DNA of 64,000 nt from Pseudomonas sp. SDI (GTDB taxonomy: Bacteria; Pseudomonadota; Gammaproteobacteria; Pseudomonadales; Pseudomonadaceae): contig NZ_QETK01000009.1 in NCBI RefSeq assembly GCF_003105155.1, forward strand, positions 1 to 64,000, given 5' to 3'. The first letter of the stretch is position 1. The number at the start of each line of letters is the position of its first letter. The position numbers and the translations under genes are program-made. Shown in pieces: positions 18,794 through 28,905 of the stretch. The notes below the pieces were generated by a model that had not been told where the DNA came from, ran no database searches, and saw nothing but the letters and a program-made list of their open reading frames with translations.

Positions 18794-20146
18794 ATGTTTG
18801 GTTTGGCAACTGATACCTACCTTCTGCTCGACGCACTGGTCACCATCGTTGGTCTGGTGCTGCTGATTACCCACTTCAAGGTCCACCCCTTCGTCGCCCT
18901 GACCCTGGCCGCCGGCTTCCTTGGCCTGACCTCCGGGATGCCGGTAGCCAAAGTGATGAAGTCGTTCCAGGACGGCTTTGGCGGCGTGCTCGGTTTCGTC
19001 GGCATCGTGCTGGCACTGGGCACCATGCTCGGCAAGCTGATGGCTGACTCTGGCGGTGCCGACCAGATCGCGCAGACGCTGATCCGCGCCTTCGGCAAGC
19101 AGAAGGTGCACTGGGCGATGATGTTCGCCGCGTTCCTGGTGGGCATTCCGCTGTTCTTCGAGATCGGCTTCGTGCTGCTGATCCCGCTGGTGTTCATCGT
19201 CGCCCGGCGCTCCGGGGTGTCGCTGATCAAGATCGGTATTCCGCTGCTGGCCGGGCTGTCGGTGGTGCACGGCCTGGTGCCGCCGCACCCGGGGCCGCTG
19301 CTGGCCATCGGCATCTTCCAGGCCGATATCGGCAAGACCATCTTCTACGGGCTGATCATCGCGCTGCCAACGGCAATCATCGCCGGGCCGCTGTACGGTA
19401 ACTTCATTTCCAAGTACATCCCCGGCTCGCCGTCCCAGGAGCTGATGGACCAGATCGCCCGCGAGTCCGAGCAGAAGAACCTGCCGAGCTTCAGCGTGAC
19501 CCTGATCACCGTGCTGCTGCCGGTGTTCCTGATGCTGCTGAAGACCTTTGCCGACGTGGTGTTTGCCCCCGAGCACATTTTCCGCCAGTGGATGGACCTG
19601 ATCGGTCACCCGATCAGCGCCCTGCTCGCCGCGTTGCTGCTGGCGTTCTATACCTTTGGCGCAGCGCGTGGCTTCTCCCGTCAGCAGATCATGAAACTGC
19701 TCGACCAGAGCCTGGCACCGACCGCCGCGATCATTCTGATTGTCGGCGCCGGCGGGGGCTTCAAGCAGATGCTGGTGGACACCGGCGTGGGTAACGTGAT
19801 CGGGCAGATGGCGGTGCAGGCGCAGATCTCGCCGATCCTGCTGGCCTGGCTAGTGGCAGCGGTGATTCGCATCGCCACCGGCTCGGCAACAGTGGCAACC
19901 ATCACCGGGGCGGGGATTGTCGCGCCGGTGATCGCCATGGTGCCGGGGGTGAACCGCGAGCTGCTGGTACTGGCGACCGGTGCCGGTTCGCTGATCCTGT
20001 CACACGTGAACGATGCCGGGTTCTGGCTGGTGAAGCAGTACTTCAACATGACCGTGGCCGAGACGTTCAAGACCTGGAGCATGATGGAGACGCTCCTCTC
20101 GGTGGTCGGGATCATCTTTATCATGCTGCTGTCATTGGTGGTGTAA
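18794..20146 (+). CDS. gntP: Gluconate permease, GntP family
   Basis: A 450-residue inner-membrane transporter with about 12-14 hydrophobic segments over its whole length. HPGPLLAIGIFQADIGKT and the C-terminal LILSHVNDAGFWLVKQYF are hallmarks of GntP/GntT gluconate:proton symporters. It should import gluconate for the adjacent kinase. A REP-like hairpin after the stop separates it from the convergent mop gene. Confidence 0.95.
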   Translation: MFGLATDTYLLLDALVTIVGLVLLITHFKVHPFVALTLAAGFLGLTSGMPVAKVMKSFQDGFGGVLGFVGIVLALGTMLGKLMADSGGADQIAQTLIRAFGKQKVHWAMMFAAFLVGIPLFFEIGFVLLIPLVFIVARRSGVSLIKIGIPLLAGLSVVHGLVPPHPGPLLAIGIFQADIGKTIFYGLIIALPTAIIAGPLYGNFISKYIPGSPSQELMDQIARESEQKNLPSFSVTLITVLLPVFLMLLKTFADVVFAPEHIFRQWMDLIGHPISALLAALLLAFYTFGAARGFSRQQIMKLLDQSLAPTAAIILIVGAGGGFKQMLVDTGVGNVIGQMAVQAQISPILLAWLVAAVIRIATGSATVATITGAGIVAPVIAMVPGVNRELLVLATGAGSLILSHVNDAGFWLVKQYFNMTVAETFKTWSMMETLLSVVGIIFIMLLSLVV

Positions 20147-20165
20147 CCGCCCCCTGCAAAAGCCC

Positions 20166-20232
20166 TGTGGGAGCCGGCCTTGCCGGCGATAGGGCCAGTG
20201 CGAGCGCATCGCCGGCCAGGCCGGCTCCCACA
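20166..20232. repeat. REP-like inverted repeat, probable bidirectional terminator
   Basis: TGTGGGAGCCGGCC at 20166 recurs inverted as GGCCGGCTCCCACA ending at 20232, and the inner CCGGCGAT/ATCGCCGG arms also pair. This is the arrangement of Pseudomonas REP pairs (word GGGAGCCGGCC). It lies between two convergent genes, where it can stop both transcripts. Confidence 0.85.
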
Positions 20233-20264
20233 GCAAAGCCCCCTCAGCCAACCGCCGACTTCAG

Positions 20265-20480
20265 TCAAAGCTTGGCGATCGACACCTCGGTCGACTTCAC
20301 GAACGCAATCACCTCGCTGCCAATGCGCAGTTCCAGCTCATGCACCGAGCGGGTGGTGATCACCGACGTCACAATCCCCGCCTGGGTCTGCACATCGATC
20401 TCCGACACCACCGGCCCCTCGATGATCTCCTTGATCGTGCCCTTGAACTGATTGCGGACGTTGATTGCCTTGATGGTCAT
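20265..20480 (-). CDS. Mop-type molybdopterin/molybdate-binding protein
   Basis: A 71-residue single TOBE/Mop domain (MTIKAINVRNQFKGTIKEI at the start; IVTSVITTRSVHELEL mid-protein). Such molbindins store or sense molybdate as cytoplasmic oligomers. The ATG at 20480 has GGAAGGAG just upstream; an upstream in-frame start at 20537 is rejected. No molybdate transporter or cofactor gene adjoins it, but in many pseudomonads such genes lie close to sulfur-starvation loci. Confidence 0.92.
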   Translation of the reverse strand: MTIKAINVRNQFKGTIKEIIEGPVVSEIDVQTQAGIVTSVITTRSVHELELRIGSEVIAFVKSTEVSIAKL

Positions 20481-20675
20481 GTGCTGCTCCTTCCTGATTG
20501 GGGCACCGGCTGGCAGTGCGTTGAATGCAGATTGCATGCAGCCGATAAAATCTCAAAAGAATAAATAACGACATTTATATTCTATTTGGAAATATAAAAA
20601 CCGAGCTATTGAAATGCCTAAAAGTTATTTATTCCAATGTTTTTAGATCAATTAGCATGATTCGAACGCAACAAG

Positions 20676-20706
20676 TGTTGCTCCAGCAACTGTTTGCCCA
20701 GCAACA
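20676..20706. promoter_or_regulatory. Tandem enhancer-like sites upstream of sfnE'
   Basis: Two adjoining copies of TGTTGC-N4-GCAACA: TGTTGC-TCCA-GCAACT at 20676-20691 and the weaker TGTTTG-CCCA-GCAACA at 20691-20706. They lie about 85-115 bp upstream of the sigma-54 promoter, the usual place for an enhancer-binding activator. SfnR, encoded two genes downstream, is the obvious candidate; binding is inferred. Confidence 0.6.
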
Positions 20707-20791
20707 GCAAAGCAACAGAAACCGCGCATCGGGTACAGCCCAATGCCCCCGGCGCCGTGCCCCCGCCCCATAAATTCAGGATGTAACAGGT

Positions 20792-20807
20792 TGGTACAGG
20801 TCTTGCT
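20792..20807 (+). promoter_or_regulatory. Sigma-54 promoter for the sfnE'-sfnC-sfnR operon
   Basis: TGGTACAGGTCTTGCT has GG and GC separated by exactly 10 nt and matches TGGCAC-N5-TTGCA/T at nearly every conserved position. It lies 53 bp upstream of the sfnE' start. Confidence 0.75.
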
Positions 20808-20859
20808 CCAGGCACTGCTGTCCATCATTGCCTGCTGAACAACAGCCAAGGAATTCATC

Positions 20860-21147
20860 ATGTCTGCTCCGTTGCACGTCGTTGTCGTTTCCGGGGGCGC
20901 CTACCGCCCCTCGCGCACCCTGGTACTGGCCGAGGCCATCGTCGCCGAGCTGGCCCGCCAGCTGCCGATCAACGCCCATGTCATCGAGCTGGCCGATATC
21001 GCCCGGCCACTGGGTGGCGCGCTGTCGCGCCAGGAACTGCCGGCCAGCGTCGAAGCCGAACTGCTGCAGGCCCGTATCCGTCTGGCCGCCGAACGTGCCG
21101 CGCCAGTCCTGGGCCGCGCTGGCGCATCGCTGCGTCAGAGCGCCTGA
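20860..21147 (+). pseudogene. sfnE: sfnE/msuE-type FMN reductase with an in-frame internal deletion
   Basis: A 95-residue frame whose first about 68 residues (VVVVSGGAYRPSRTLVLAEA, then HVIELADIARPLGGALSRQ) match the N-terminus of NADH-dependent FMN reductases of the SfnE/MsuE/SsuE type, including the SGG-RPSRT flavin-phosphate loop. The last about 27 (ARIRLAAERAAPVLG) resemble their C-terminus. The family is normally about 185 residues, so the central part with the rest of the flavodoxin fold and dimer surface is missing. The reading frame stays open and the operon position is intact. A functional small protein is possible but flavin reduction is unlikely. A collapsed assembly is the other explanation. 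Confidence 0.75.
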
Positions 21148-21170
21148 ACTCCCGACATAGGTAACCCCGC

Positions 21171-22358
21171 GTGAGCGCTACGTTGCACACATCCCGTTTA
21201 TCCCCGTTGCACACTGCACGGGAGCTGGCCAGCGAGTTCGCCCTGACCGTGGTGGAGCGCGAACGCCTGGGCGGCACGCCCAAGGCCGAGCGCGACGCCC
21301 TGCGCGCCAGCGGTTTGCTGGCCCTGAGCATCCCCAGCGAATTCGGCGGTCTGGGCGCCAGCTGGAGCGAAACCTTCGAGGTGGTCCGTACCTTCGCCCG
21401 TGTCGACAGCTCGCTGGCCCACGTGTTCGGCTTCCATCACCTGATGCTGGCCACCGTGCGCCTGTTCGCCACCCCGGAGCAATGGCAGCCGTGGTTCGAG
21501 CTGACCGCGCGCAAGCACTGGTTCTGGGGCAATGCGCTGAACCCGCTGGACACCCGCACGGTAGTCAAGGATCGCGGCAGCTGGCGCGAGTTTTCCGGCA
21601 AGAAGAGCTTCTGCTCCGGCGCCAGCGACTCGGAAATGCTCATCGCCTCGGCGGTCGACGAAGCCGCTGGCGGCAAGCTGCTGATTGCTGCAATCCCCAG
21701 TGGCCGCACCGGCATCACCCTACACCACGACTGGCACAACATGGGCCAGCGCCAGACCGACAGTGGCAGTGCCAGCTTCGAACGGGTGCGGGTCGAGGAC
21801 AGCGACCTGCTGCTCGATCCCGGTCCGCTGAGCACACCGTTCGCCTGCCTGCGCCCGCTGATCGCCCAGTTGCACTTTGCCAACATCTTCCTCGGCATCG
21901 CCGAAGGCGCGTTCGAGGAAGCCCGCAGCTACACCCGCAACGAGTCGCGGCGCTGGTTCAAGTCCTCGGCCCAGCACAGCCACGAAGACCCCTACGTGCT
22001 CGGCCATTACGGCGACTTCTGGGTGCGCCTGCAGGGCGCCCGGCTCCTGGTCGAGCAGGCCGCCTACGAGCTCGACCAGGCGTGGGCCAAAGGTGCATCG
22101 CTGAGCGCCGAACAGCGCGGCCAGGTGGCGGTGGCGATTGCCACGGCCAAGGTCGCCGCCAGCCGCGACGGCCTGGAGATCTGCAGCAAGGTCTTCGACG
22201 TCACCGGCGCCCGCGCCACCCAGGCGTCGGTCGGGCTCGACCGGCACTGGCGCAACCTGCGCACCCAGAGCCTGCACGACCCGCTGGACTACAAGCTGCA
22301 CGAACTGGGCGACTGGGCTTTGAACCAGCGCCTGCCGATCCCGACGTTCTATTCCTAG
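21171..22358 (+). CDS. sfnC: SfnC, acyl-CoA-dehydrogenase-like flavin monooxygenase
   Basis: A 395-residue protein of the acyl-CoA dehydrogenase/DszC superfamily. Segments include IPSEFGGLGASWSETFE, FCSGASDSEMLIASAV and the C-terminal GLDRHWRNLRTQSLHDPLDY, the last typical of DszC/SfnB-type flavin-dependent oxygenases rather than true dehydrogenases (no YEGSSEIQR motif). Translation seems to start at the GTG at 21171. Member of the sulfone-linked sfnECR operon of P. putida; probably acts on an organosulfur compound with reduced flavin from a reductase. The partner reductase upstream is broken. Confidence 0.88.
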   Translation: MSATLHTSRLSPLHTARELASEFALTVVERERLGGTPKAERDALRASGLLALSIPSEFGGLGASWSETFEVVRTFARVDSSLAHVFGFHHLMLATVRLFATPEQWQPWFELTARKHWFWGNALNPLDTRTVVKDRGSWREFSGKKSFCSGASDSEMLIASAVDEAAGGKLLIAAIPSGRTGITLHHDWHNMGQRQTDSGSASFERVRVEDSDLLLDPGPLSTPFACLRPLIAQLHFANIFLGIAEGAFEEARSYTRNESRRWFKSSAQHSHEDPYVLGHYGDFWVRLQGARLLVEQAAYELDQAWAKGASLSAEQRGQVAVAIATAKVAASRDGLEICSKVFDVTGARATQASVGLDRHWRNLRTQSLHDPLDYKLHELGDWALNQRLPIPTFYS

Positions 22359-22368
22359 TGTGCCTGCC

Positions 22369-23469
<1,101 letters not shown>

Positions 23470-23520
23470 ACCGGCAGTGCCCGTCCCGCACCGCGCCGCC
23501 GGTAACATGCAGATTTCGAA

Positions 23521-23534
23521 TGGAATCGATTCCA
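23521..23534. promoter_or_regulatory. 14-bp perfect palindrome upstream of the deaminase gene
   Basis: TGGAATCGATTCCA is perfectly self-complementary and lies in the 180-bp gap between sfnR and the amidohydrolase gene. It could be a LacI- or GntR-class operator. No cognate regulator is adjacent. Confidence 0.45.
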
Positions 23535-23649
23535 ACGTTTAATTTGTGAATAGTGGTGCCTGCCCGATATCGTGTCTGCCTTCCCCCGCCACGCACCGCG
23601 CGCCCCTGCGCTGCCTCGCCGTGGGCACCTGACAGACAGAGACCAGGCC

Positions 23650-24822
23650 ATGACCGATCGTATTTTCATCAACGCCGTTGCTGCCGACGGCAGCCCGCTG
23701 GAACTGGCTGTGCGCGACGGCCGCTTTAGCGCCATCGGCCGTCACTGCCCGCGCAGCGCGAACAGCGAGCTGATCGACCTCGAAGGCCAACTGGTGTTGC
23801 CCGGTTTCGTCGACGGCCATATCCACCTGGACAAGAGTTTTGTCGGCGACCGCTGGCGTCCGCACCAGCCGGTGGCAAGCCTGCGCGAACGCCTGGCCGT
23901 GGAGAAACACCTGCTGAGCAGCGCGCCACCGATTGTCCAGCGCGCCGATGCGCTGATTCGCCAGGCTGCCAGCTTCGGCACCTTCGCCATGCGCTGCCAC
24001 GTCGATGTCGACGCCAGCACCGGCCTGGATAACCTGCACGCGATCATGGAAGCCCGCGAGCACTGGCGCGACCTGATCGATATCGAGCTGGTCGCCTTCC
24101 CGCAGGCCGGTGTAGTGTCCTGCCCGGGCACCGCGCAGATCCTCGATGCGGCCATGGCCGCCGGCGCCCAGGTGATCGGTGGTATCGACCCGAGTACCCT
24201 CGACGGCGACGCCGAGGCGCAGTTGGCTATCGTCTTCGGCATCGCCGAGCGCCGCGAGGTGAAAATCGACATTCACCTGCATGAGCCGGAGCAGATCGGC
24301 ATCGCCCAGTTGCAGCGCATCGCCGAGCGCACCCTTGCCTTGGGCATGCAGGGCCGCGTGGCGGTGAGCCATGCCTATGCGCTGGGTGAAGTGACGCCGG
24401 ACGAGGTCGAACGGATTGCCGCGCAGCTGGCCCGCGCCGACATCGCGATCATGACCAATGCCCCCGGCGACTGTGCCTTCCCGCCTGTGCTGCAATTGCG
24501 CAAGGCCGGCGTGCGGGTGTTCACCGGCAACGACAACATCCAGGACGCCTGGTGGCCGTATGGCAATGGCGACATGCTGCAGCGGGCCATGCTGGTCGGC
24601 TATCGCTCCGGTTTCTACACCGACGACGACCTGTATGTGGCGCTGCACATGGCCACCGAGGCCGGTGCGCAGGTGATCGGCAAAACCGATTACGGGCTCA
24701 AGGTGGGCAACGAGGCGAGTTTCGTCGTGCTCAAGGCGCCGAATGGCGCGGCAGCGGTGGCGGCGGCGGCACCCAGCGCCCGACGCATCGTGCGCAACGG
24801 CCAGTTCTGGGTCAGCGGCTAA
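23650..24822 (+). CDS. CodA-like amidohydrolase (cytosine or related heterocycle deaminase)
   Basis: A 390-residue metal-dependent amidohydrolase. The HxH metal pair is at H57 and H59 (GFVDGHIHLDKSF); IDIHLHEPEQIG, VSHAYALGE and the C-terminal TGNDNIQDAWWPYGNGDML contain the remaining family ligands. The overall pattern is that of E. coli CodA cytosine deaminase and its relatives, which also include pterin, isocytosine and AtzC-type enzymes, so the substrate is uncertain. The ATG at 23650 is chosen over an upstream in-frame start at 23572. Cytoplasmic, apparently a single-gene unit. Confidence 0.85.
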   Translation: MTDRIFINAVAADGSPLELAVRDGRFSAIGRHCPRSANSELIDLEGQLVLPGFVDGHIHLDKSFVGDRWRPHQPVASLRERLAVEKHLLSSAPPIVQRADALIRQAASFGTFAMRCHVDVDASTGLDNLHAIMEAREHWRDLIDIELVAFPQAGVVSCPGTAQILDAAMAAGAQVIGGIDPSTLDGDAEAQLAIVFGIAERREVKIDIHLHEPEQIGIAQLQRIAERTLALGMQGRVAVSHAYALGEVTPDEVERIAAQLARADIAIMTNAPGDCAFPPVLQLRKAGVRVFTGNDNIQDAWWPYGNGDMLQRAMLVGYRSGFYTDDDLYVALHMATEAGAQVIGKTDYGLKVGNEASFVVLKAPNGAAAVAAAAPSARRIVRNGQFWVSG

Positions 24823-24906
24823 GGGCGCCTACGTCGCGCCCTGCAATTGACTCCCGCCCCCACATATCCCAAGCTGGCCCACTTGCGCCCCACCCCGAGC
24901 CTCCGC

Positions 24907-25962
24907 ATGTCCAGCCCGCGCCTATATACCGCCATCAGCCTGACCCTGCTCATCATCGTCGGCCTGGGCAGCTACTTCTGGCGCGACGACAGCCCGGCGC
25001 CGAGCCCCAGCGTGACCCAGGGCTACGCCAAAGCCCTGGCCCTGGCCCACAACGGCCAACCTGGCGCCGCCCGCGTGCTTTACCAGCAACTGGCACGCCG
25101 CGACCTGTCGTCGATCCGCCGGGCCAGCCTGCATGCCGAACTGCCCAACTACCCTTCACCACAGGCACTCAAGCTCGCCGACCACGACCTGCAACACCAA
25201 GACCCGCTGGTGCGCCGCGCCGCCATTGCCAGCATCGCCGCGCTGGTCCCCGGCCCGCAACGCAGCCTGCTGCTTGGCCCGCTGCTCGACGACGAAGAGC
25301 AAAGCGTACGCTTCGCCGCCGTCGATGCGCTGCTCGGCCTGAGCCCGGACGAAATCGGCCTGTACTTCGCCCCGCTGCAACACGCCCTGGACCAGTATGA
25401 AGCGGCCCTCGAAGCGCAAATCGACGACAGCGCCGCGCAAGTCCACCTGGCCCGCCTCTACGCCCATGAAAAAGACTACGCACCGGCGGCCAACGCCCTC
25501 GAACGCGCGCTGAAACTGGCCCCCGACGATCTCGACGCGCTGGCCACCCAGGTCCAACTGCTCGACGACCAGGGCCAGGTCGACGCCTCCCGCGCCGTGC
25601 TCGCCCAGGCCCTGCAGCGCCACCCCGAGTCGGCCTTCCTGCAGCATGAGTTGGGCCGTTGGCTAATGCGCCACAACCAGCACGAATATGCCCTGCTGGC
25701 CTTCGCCCGGGCGCTGGAACTGGAACCGGACAACAGCGACTATCGCTACACCCTGGCCACCAGCCTGCACGCGCTGGAGCAGGTCGACGCCGCTCAGCGC
25801 CAACTGGAAACCATCCTCACCCGCCAGCCGGCCAACCGCCGCGCCCGGGTACTGCTGATCGAGTACTGGAAAGAAACCGGACAACTGCAGAATGTCCAGG
25901 TGCTGCTGGCCCAGCTCGAACAGCAAAACCCCGACGATCCGCTCGTGCAACAAGGCCTATAG
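24907..25962 (+). CDS. Membrane-anchored TPR/HEAT-repeat protein
   Basis: A 351-residue protein with one N-terminal transmembrane helix (about residues 9-25, SLTLLIIVGLGSYFW), a HEAT-like stretch (residues 70-140, ending RRAAIASIAALV and VRFAAVDALLGL), and at least four tetratricopeptide repeats from about residue 165 (AQVHLARLYAHEKDYAPAANALERAL is the clearest). Likely a periplasmic scaffold. No enzymatic motif and no informative neighbour. The ATG at 24907 puts the helix in the usual position; the frame also opens at 24847. Confidence 0.8.
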   Translation: MSSPRLYTAISLTLLIIVGLGSYFWRDDSPAPSPSVTQGYAKALALAHNGQPGAARVLYQQLARRDLSSIRRASLHAELPNYPSPQALKLADHDLQHQDPLVRRAAIASIAALVPGPQRSLLLGPLLDDEEQSVRFAAVDALLGLSPDEIGLYFAPLQHALDQYEAALEAQIDDSAAQVHLARLYAHEKDYAPAANALERALKLAPDDLDALATQVQLLDDQGQVDASRAVLAQALQRHPESAFLQHELGRWLMRHNQHEYALLAFARALELEPDNSDYRYTLATSLHALEQVDAAQRQLETILTRQPANRRARVLLIEYWKETGQLQNVQVLLAQLEQQNPDDPLVQQGL

Positions 25963-26059
25963 GCCGTCTCAGCCCCTTCACGCATCGGGGTTGAACCCTC
26001 ATGCAAAGCGCGCGGTCCAGAGAGAGTGCAGAGAAGGCAGGCCAACGTCCGGCCTGCGC

Positions 26060-26335
26060 ACGCCACCTCGTCGCTTGCCGAGCTTGGCCAGGCGCTCAAC
26101 GAGGGGGCGGGCCTGGCGATCATCGCCCATGAGTGCCTCGCCGGCTTCGCCCACTCTCCCCTGCACCACCACCTCAAGACGCAACCCGACTGGTCCGACC
26201 TGCCGGTGGCGCGCCCTGAGGCTGTTACGCGGCGCCGAGCCGATCAACCTGCTGATCAGTGATATAGGCCTGCCCGGCATCAACGCTCGGCAACTGGCAA
26301 AAATCGCCCGCCACCGCCGCCATGCGATCAAGAAG
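26060..26335 (+). pseudogene. Remnant of a hybrid histidine kinase/receiver gene
   Basis: Two fragments in different frames. At about 26080-26205 the frame reads LAELGQALNEGAGLAIIA and LKTQPDWSDLPV, a receiver-like N-terminal segment common in Pseudomonas hybrid kinases. At about 26232-26320, one frame over, LLISDIGLPGINARQLAKIA is the phospho-acceptor region of a receiver domain. The long kinase core that should join them is absent and neither fragment has a start or proper end. It lies just beyond the 3' end of an intact hybrid kinase on the other strand, whose receiver has the similar VTDIGLPGG. Confidence 0.6.
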
Positions 26336-26369
26336 CGCGCCCCAGCACAGGCGGCATCTGCGACGAACG

Positions 26370-28415
26370 CTACAGTTGAAGCAACTGGCCGACCTTGTCG
26401 GTCAGGGCATCCAGCGTGAACGGTTTGGTCAGCAACTCGATCCCGGCCTCCAGCAACGGGCCATTGCTGATCGAGCCCTCGGTGTAGCCGGTGATGAAGA
26501 GTATCTTCATCTGCGGACGTCGCTGGCGCACGGCACTCGCCACCTGACGGCCGCTGATGCCACCCGGCAAGCCGATATCGGTCACCAGCAAGTCAAGATG
26601 CTCCAGAGAGCGGAACAAGGCCAGACCGGACAGGGCATCCGCCGCCTCGAACACTTCGAAGCCCTGGTCTTCGAGCGCTTCCTTCATCAGCATGCGCAAG
26701 GTGGGCTCGTCGTCGATCAGCAGTACCCGCTCGCCGCCGGCCCGCTGCGCTGGCGGTGGCTGACTGTCGCCAGCGACGGTCCCCGGCAGTTCGCCGACAA
26801 AGCGCGGCAGTAGCAGCGAAACCCGCGTGCCGTGGCCGCATTTCGATTCGATCCAGGCACGCCCGCCGGACTGGCAGGCGAAACCGTAGACCATCGACAG
26901 GCCCATGCCGGTGCCCTGGCCGGGCGGCTTGGTGCTGAAGAACGGATCGAAGGCGCGCGCCGCCACGGCGTCGTCCATACCGCAGCCATTGTCCTCGACG
27001 CGCAGGAAGCAGTAGTCGCCCGCCGACAAGCCGTCCGGCCCGTGCAGGCCCGGGGCGAAACGCTCGTTGCCGGTGCAGAGTGTCAGGCAACCACTGCCCT
27101 GCATGGCGTCGCGGGCATTCAGGCAGAGGTTGATCAGGGCGTTTTCCAGTTGGCCGACGTCCACCAGCACCGGCCAGGGCTGCGGGTCGTATTGCAGCTT
27201 GAGGTCGATTTCCGGGCCAATGGCTTGGCGGATCAGCGGTTCGACGGCCCGCAGCAGGTCGTTGGGGTTGGCCGGGGTTGGCGCCAGCGGTTGCCGACGG
27301 GCGAACGCGAGCATGCGGTGGGTCAGGGTTGCCGCCCGTGCACTGGCGGCGCGGGCGGCGTCGATGTATTTGCCGAGGTTATCGAATTGGCCTTTGGCCA
27401 GCCGCCGTTCGAGGATTTCCAGGCTGCCACTGATGCCGGTCAGCAGGTTGTTGAAGTCATGGGCCATGCCGCCGGTGAGTTGGCCGACGGCTTCCATTTT
27501 CTGGCTGTGGCGCAGTACCTCTTCGGCCTGGCGCAAGGCCGCTTCACGCTCCCGCGCCAGGGTGATATCGCGGCCGACTGCGGTAATCACGCCATCGTTG
27601 GAGGTCGCCGCCCAGCTGAACCAGCGGTAATGCCCGTCGACATGGCGCAAGCGGTTCTCGATGCCCTGGATATCCTGGCCGCTTTCCAGTGCCTCGACGG
27701 CCAGGTCGGCGATACCCTTGTCGTCGGGGTGGACGAATTGCATCACGTCCAACCCGAGCATGTCCTCGCCCCAGCCCAGCACCTGCTGGCAGGCCGGGTT
27801 AAAGGCGCGCAGGCGCAGGTCGGCTTCGACCATCAGCATGACATCGCTGGACAGCTCCCAGAACCGATTGCGGTCGGCGGTACGCTCGTGCACCTGATGC
27901 TCGAAGGTGGTCGCCAGATCGCGCCACTGGCGCTCCGACTCAACCGACGCGGTGGTTTCGAACACGGTATCGAGGAACCCGGCAACGTTGCCGAACTCGT
28001 CGCGGATCGGGCTGTAGCAGAAGGTGAAATACACCTGTTCGTCGACGCCGTTGCGGTTGGTGATCAGCGCTAGGTTTTCCTGGAACACCGCTTCGCCGTT
28101 CATCACCCGGAACACCAGGTCGCCGACGCCGTCCCAGACATCGCTCCAGATGTCGTCGAAACTGCGGCCGAGCGGCGCCGGTTTGCCGCCGAGGATCGGC
28201 ACGAAGGCGTCGTTATGGATGCTCACCAGCTCCGGGCCCCAGACCAGGCAACCGGGAAACTTCGAGGCCATGAGCATATCCACGGCGATGCGCAGCGAAG
28301 CCGACCACAGGTGCATCGGCCCCAGGGGGGTGCGGCTCCAGTCGTGGTTGCGCACTGCCGCACTCATGCCGCCTTGCTGAACGGGTGCTGCGCCGAGATG
28401 AATGACCTGCAACAT
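26370..28415 (-). CDS. Cytoplasmic PAS hybrid histidine kinase with C-terminal receiver
   Basis: A 681-residue kinase with no obvious membrane helix. Two sensory PAS-type regions (about residues 35-160 and 185-290) lead to a HisKA domain with H319 ([14 protein letters not shown]), a HATPase with [12 protein letters not shown] and [12 protein letters not shown], and a receiver from about residue 565 with acceptor context VTDIGLPGG and lysine in LLTKPF. The MAHDFNN H-box is typical of this Pseudomonas hybrid group. The ATG at 28415 is preferred to a TTG at 28460 that would overlap the upstream deaminase. Input and output partners are unknown. Confidence 0.87.
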   Translation of the reverse strand: MLQVIHLGAAPVQQGGMSAAVRNHDWSRTPLGPMHLWSASLRIAVDMLMASKFPGCLVWGPELVSIHNDAFVPILGGKPAPLGRSFDDIWSDVWDGVGDLVFRVMNGEAVFQENLALITNRNGVDEQVYFTFCYSPIRDEFGNVAGFLDTVFETTASVESERQWRDLATTFEHQVHERTADRNRFWELSSDVMLMVEADLRLRAFNPACQQVLGWGEDMLGLDVMQFVHPDDKGIADLAVEALESGQDIQGIENRLRHVDGHYRWFSWAATSNDGVITAVGRDITLAREREAALRQAEEVLRHSQKMEAVGQLTGGMAHDFNNLLTGISGSLEILERRLAKGQFDNLGKYIDAARAASARAATLTHRMLAFARRQPLAPTPANPNDLLRAVEPLIRQAIGPEIDLKLQYDPQPWPVLVDVGQLENALINLCLNARDAMQGSGCLTLCTGNERFAPGLHGPDGLSAGDYCFLRVEDNGCGMDDAVAARAFDPFFSTKPPGQGTGMGLSMVYGFACQSGGRAWIESKCGHGTRVSLLLPRFVGELPGTVAGDSQPPPAQRAGGERVLLIDDEPTLRMLMKEALEDQGFEVFEAADALSGLALFRSLEHLDLLVTDIGLPGGISGRQVASAVRQRRPQMKILFITGYTEGSISNGPLLEAGIELLTKPFTLDALTDKVGQLLQL

Positions 28416-28437
28416 GAGACGGTTACCTTGCCTGACC

Positions 28438-28905
28438 TTAGTTGTCGGACTCGTGGCCAATGTCTTCGTTCCACAGCGTCGGGTTGGCTTGAATGAAGCG
28501 CTGCATCAGGTCACGGCAGGTCGCCTCGTCATGCACCTCCACCGCCACCCCACGGGACCTGAGCAACGCCTCTTCACCCAGGAACGTCTGGTTTTCACCC
28601 ACCACCACGCGCTTGATGCCATACAGCAGGATAGCCCCGCTGCACATCGCGCACGGAGAAAGCGTCGTATACAACGTGGCGGCCGCATAAACGCTGGCCG
28701 GCTGGCGCCCGGCATTCTCGAAAGCGTCCATTTCGCCATGCAGGATCGGGCTGCCGTTCTGCACCCGGCGGTTGTGCCCGCGACCAATGATCTGGCCGTT
28801 GTGCACGATCACCGAACCAATCGGGATGCCGCCTTCGTCGAAACCTTTCTGCGCCTCGTCGATGGCCGCCTGCATGAAACGCTGGGTATCGTCGCGTCCT
28901 GTCAT
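28438..28905 (-). CDS. Fungal-type small cytosine/nucleoside deaminase
   Basis: A 155-residue zinc-dependent deaminase of the CDA fold: H56 and catalytic E58 in HGEMDAFENAGR, C85 and C88 in PCAMCSG. The pattern LYTTLSPCAMCSGAILLYGI followed by VVGEN, and the end WNEDIG, closely follows yeast cytosine deaminase Fcy1 rather than bacterial TadA or guanine deaminase. Probably deaminates cytosine (or a related base) to uracil. Its stop is 22 nt before the kinase ATG, so the two may be cotranscribed. Function by recall of the family, not by alignment. Confidence 0.85.
   Translation of the reverse strand: MTGRDDTQRFMQAAIDEAQKGFDEGGIPIGSVIVHNGQIIGRGHNRRVQNGSPILHGEMDAFENAGRQPASVYAAATLYTTLSPCAMCSGAILLYGIKRVVVGENQTFLGEEALLRSRGVAVEVHDEATCRDLMQRFIQANPTLWNEDIGHESDN

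Larger units (their letters stand above)
20538..20859. other. Regulatory intergenic region between mop and sfnE'
   Basis: About 320 bp without a gene. The left half (20540-20660) is AT-rich and probably holds the mop promoter. The right half carries GCAAC-rich repeats and a sigma-54 promoter, listed separately. Confidence 0.6.

Noticed and set aside
21171..22358. SfnC as an ordinary acyl-CoA dehydrogenase
   Set aside because: The [13 protein letters not shown] catalytic end is absent and the DRHWRN-type C-terminus marks the DszC/SfnB oxygenase group.
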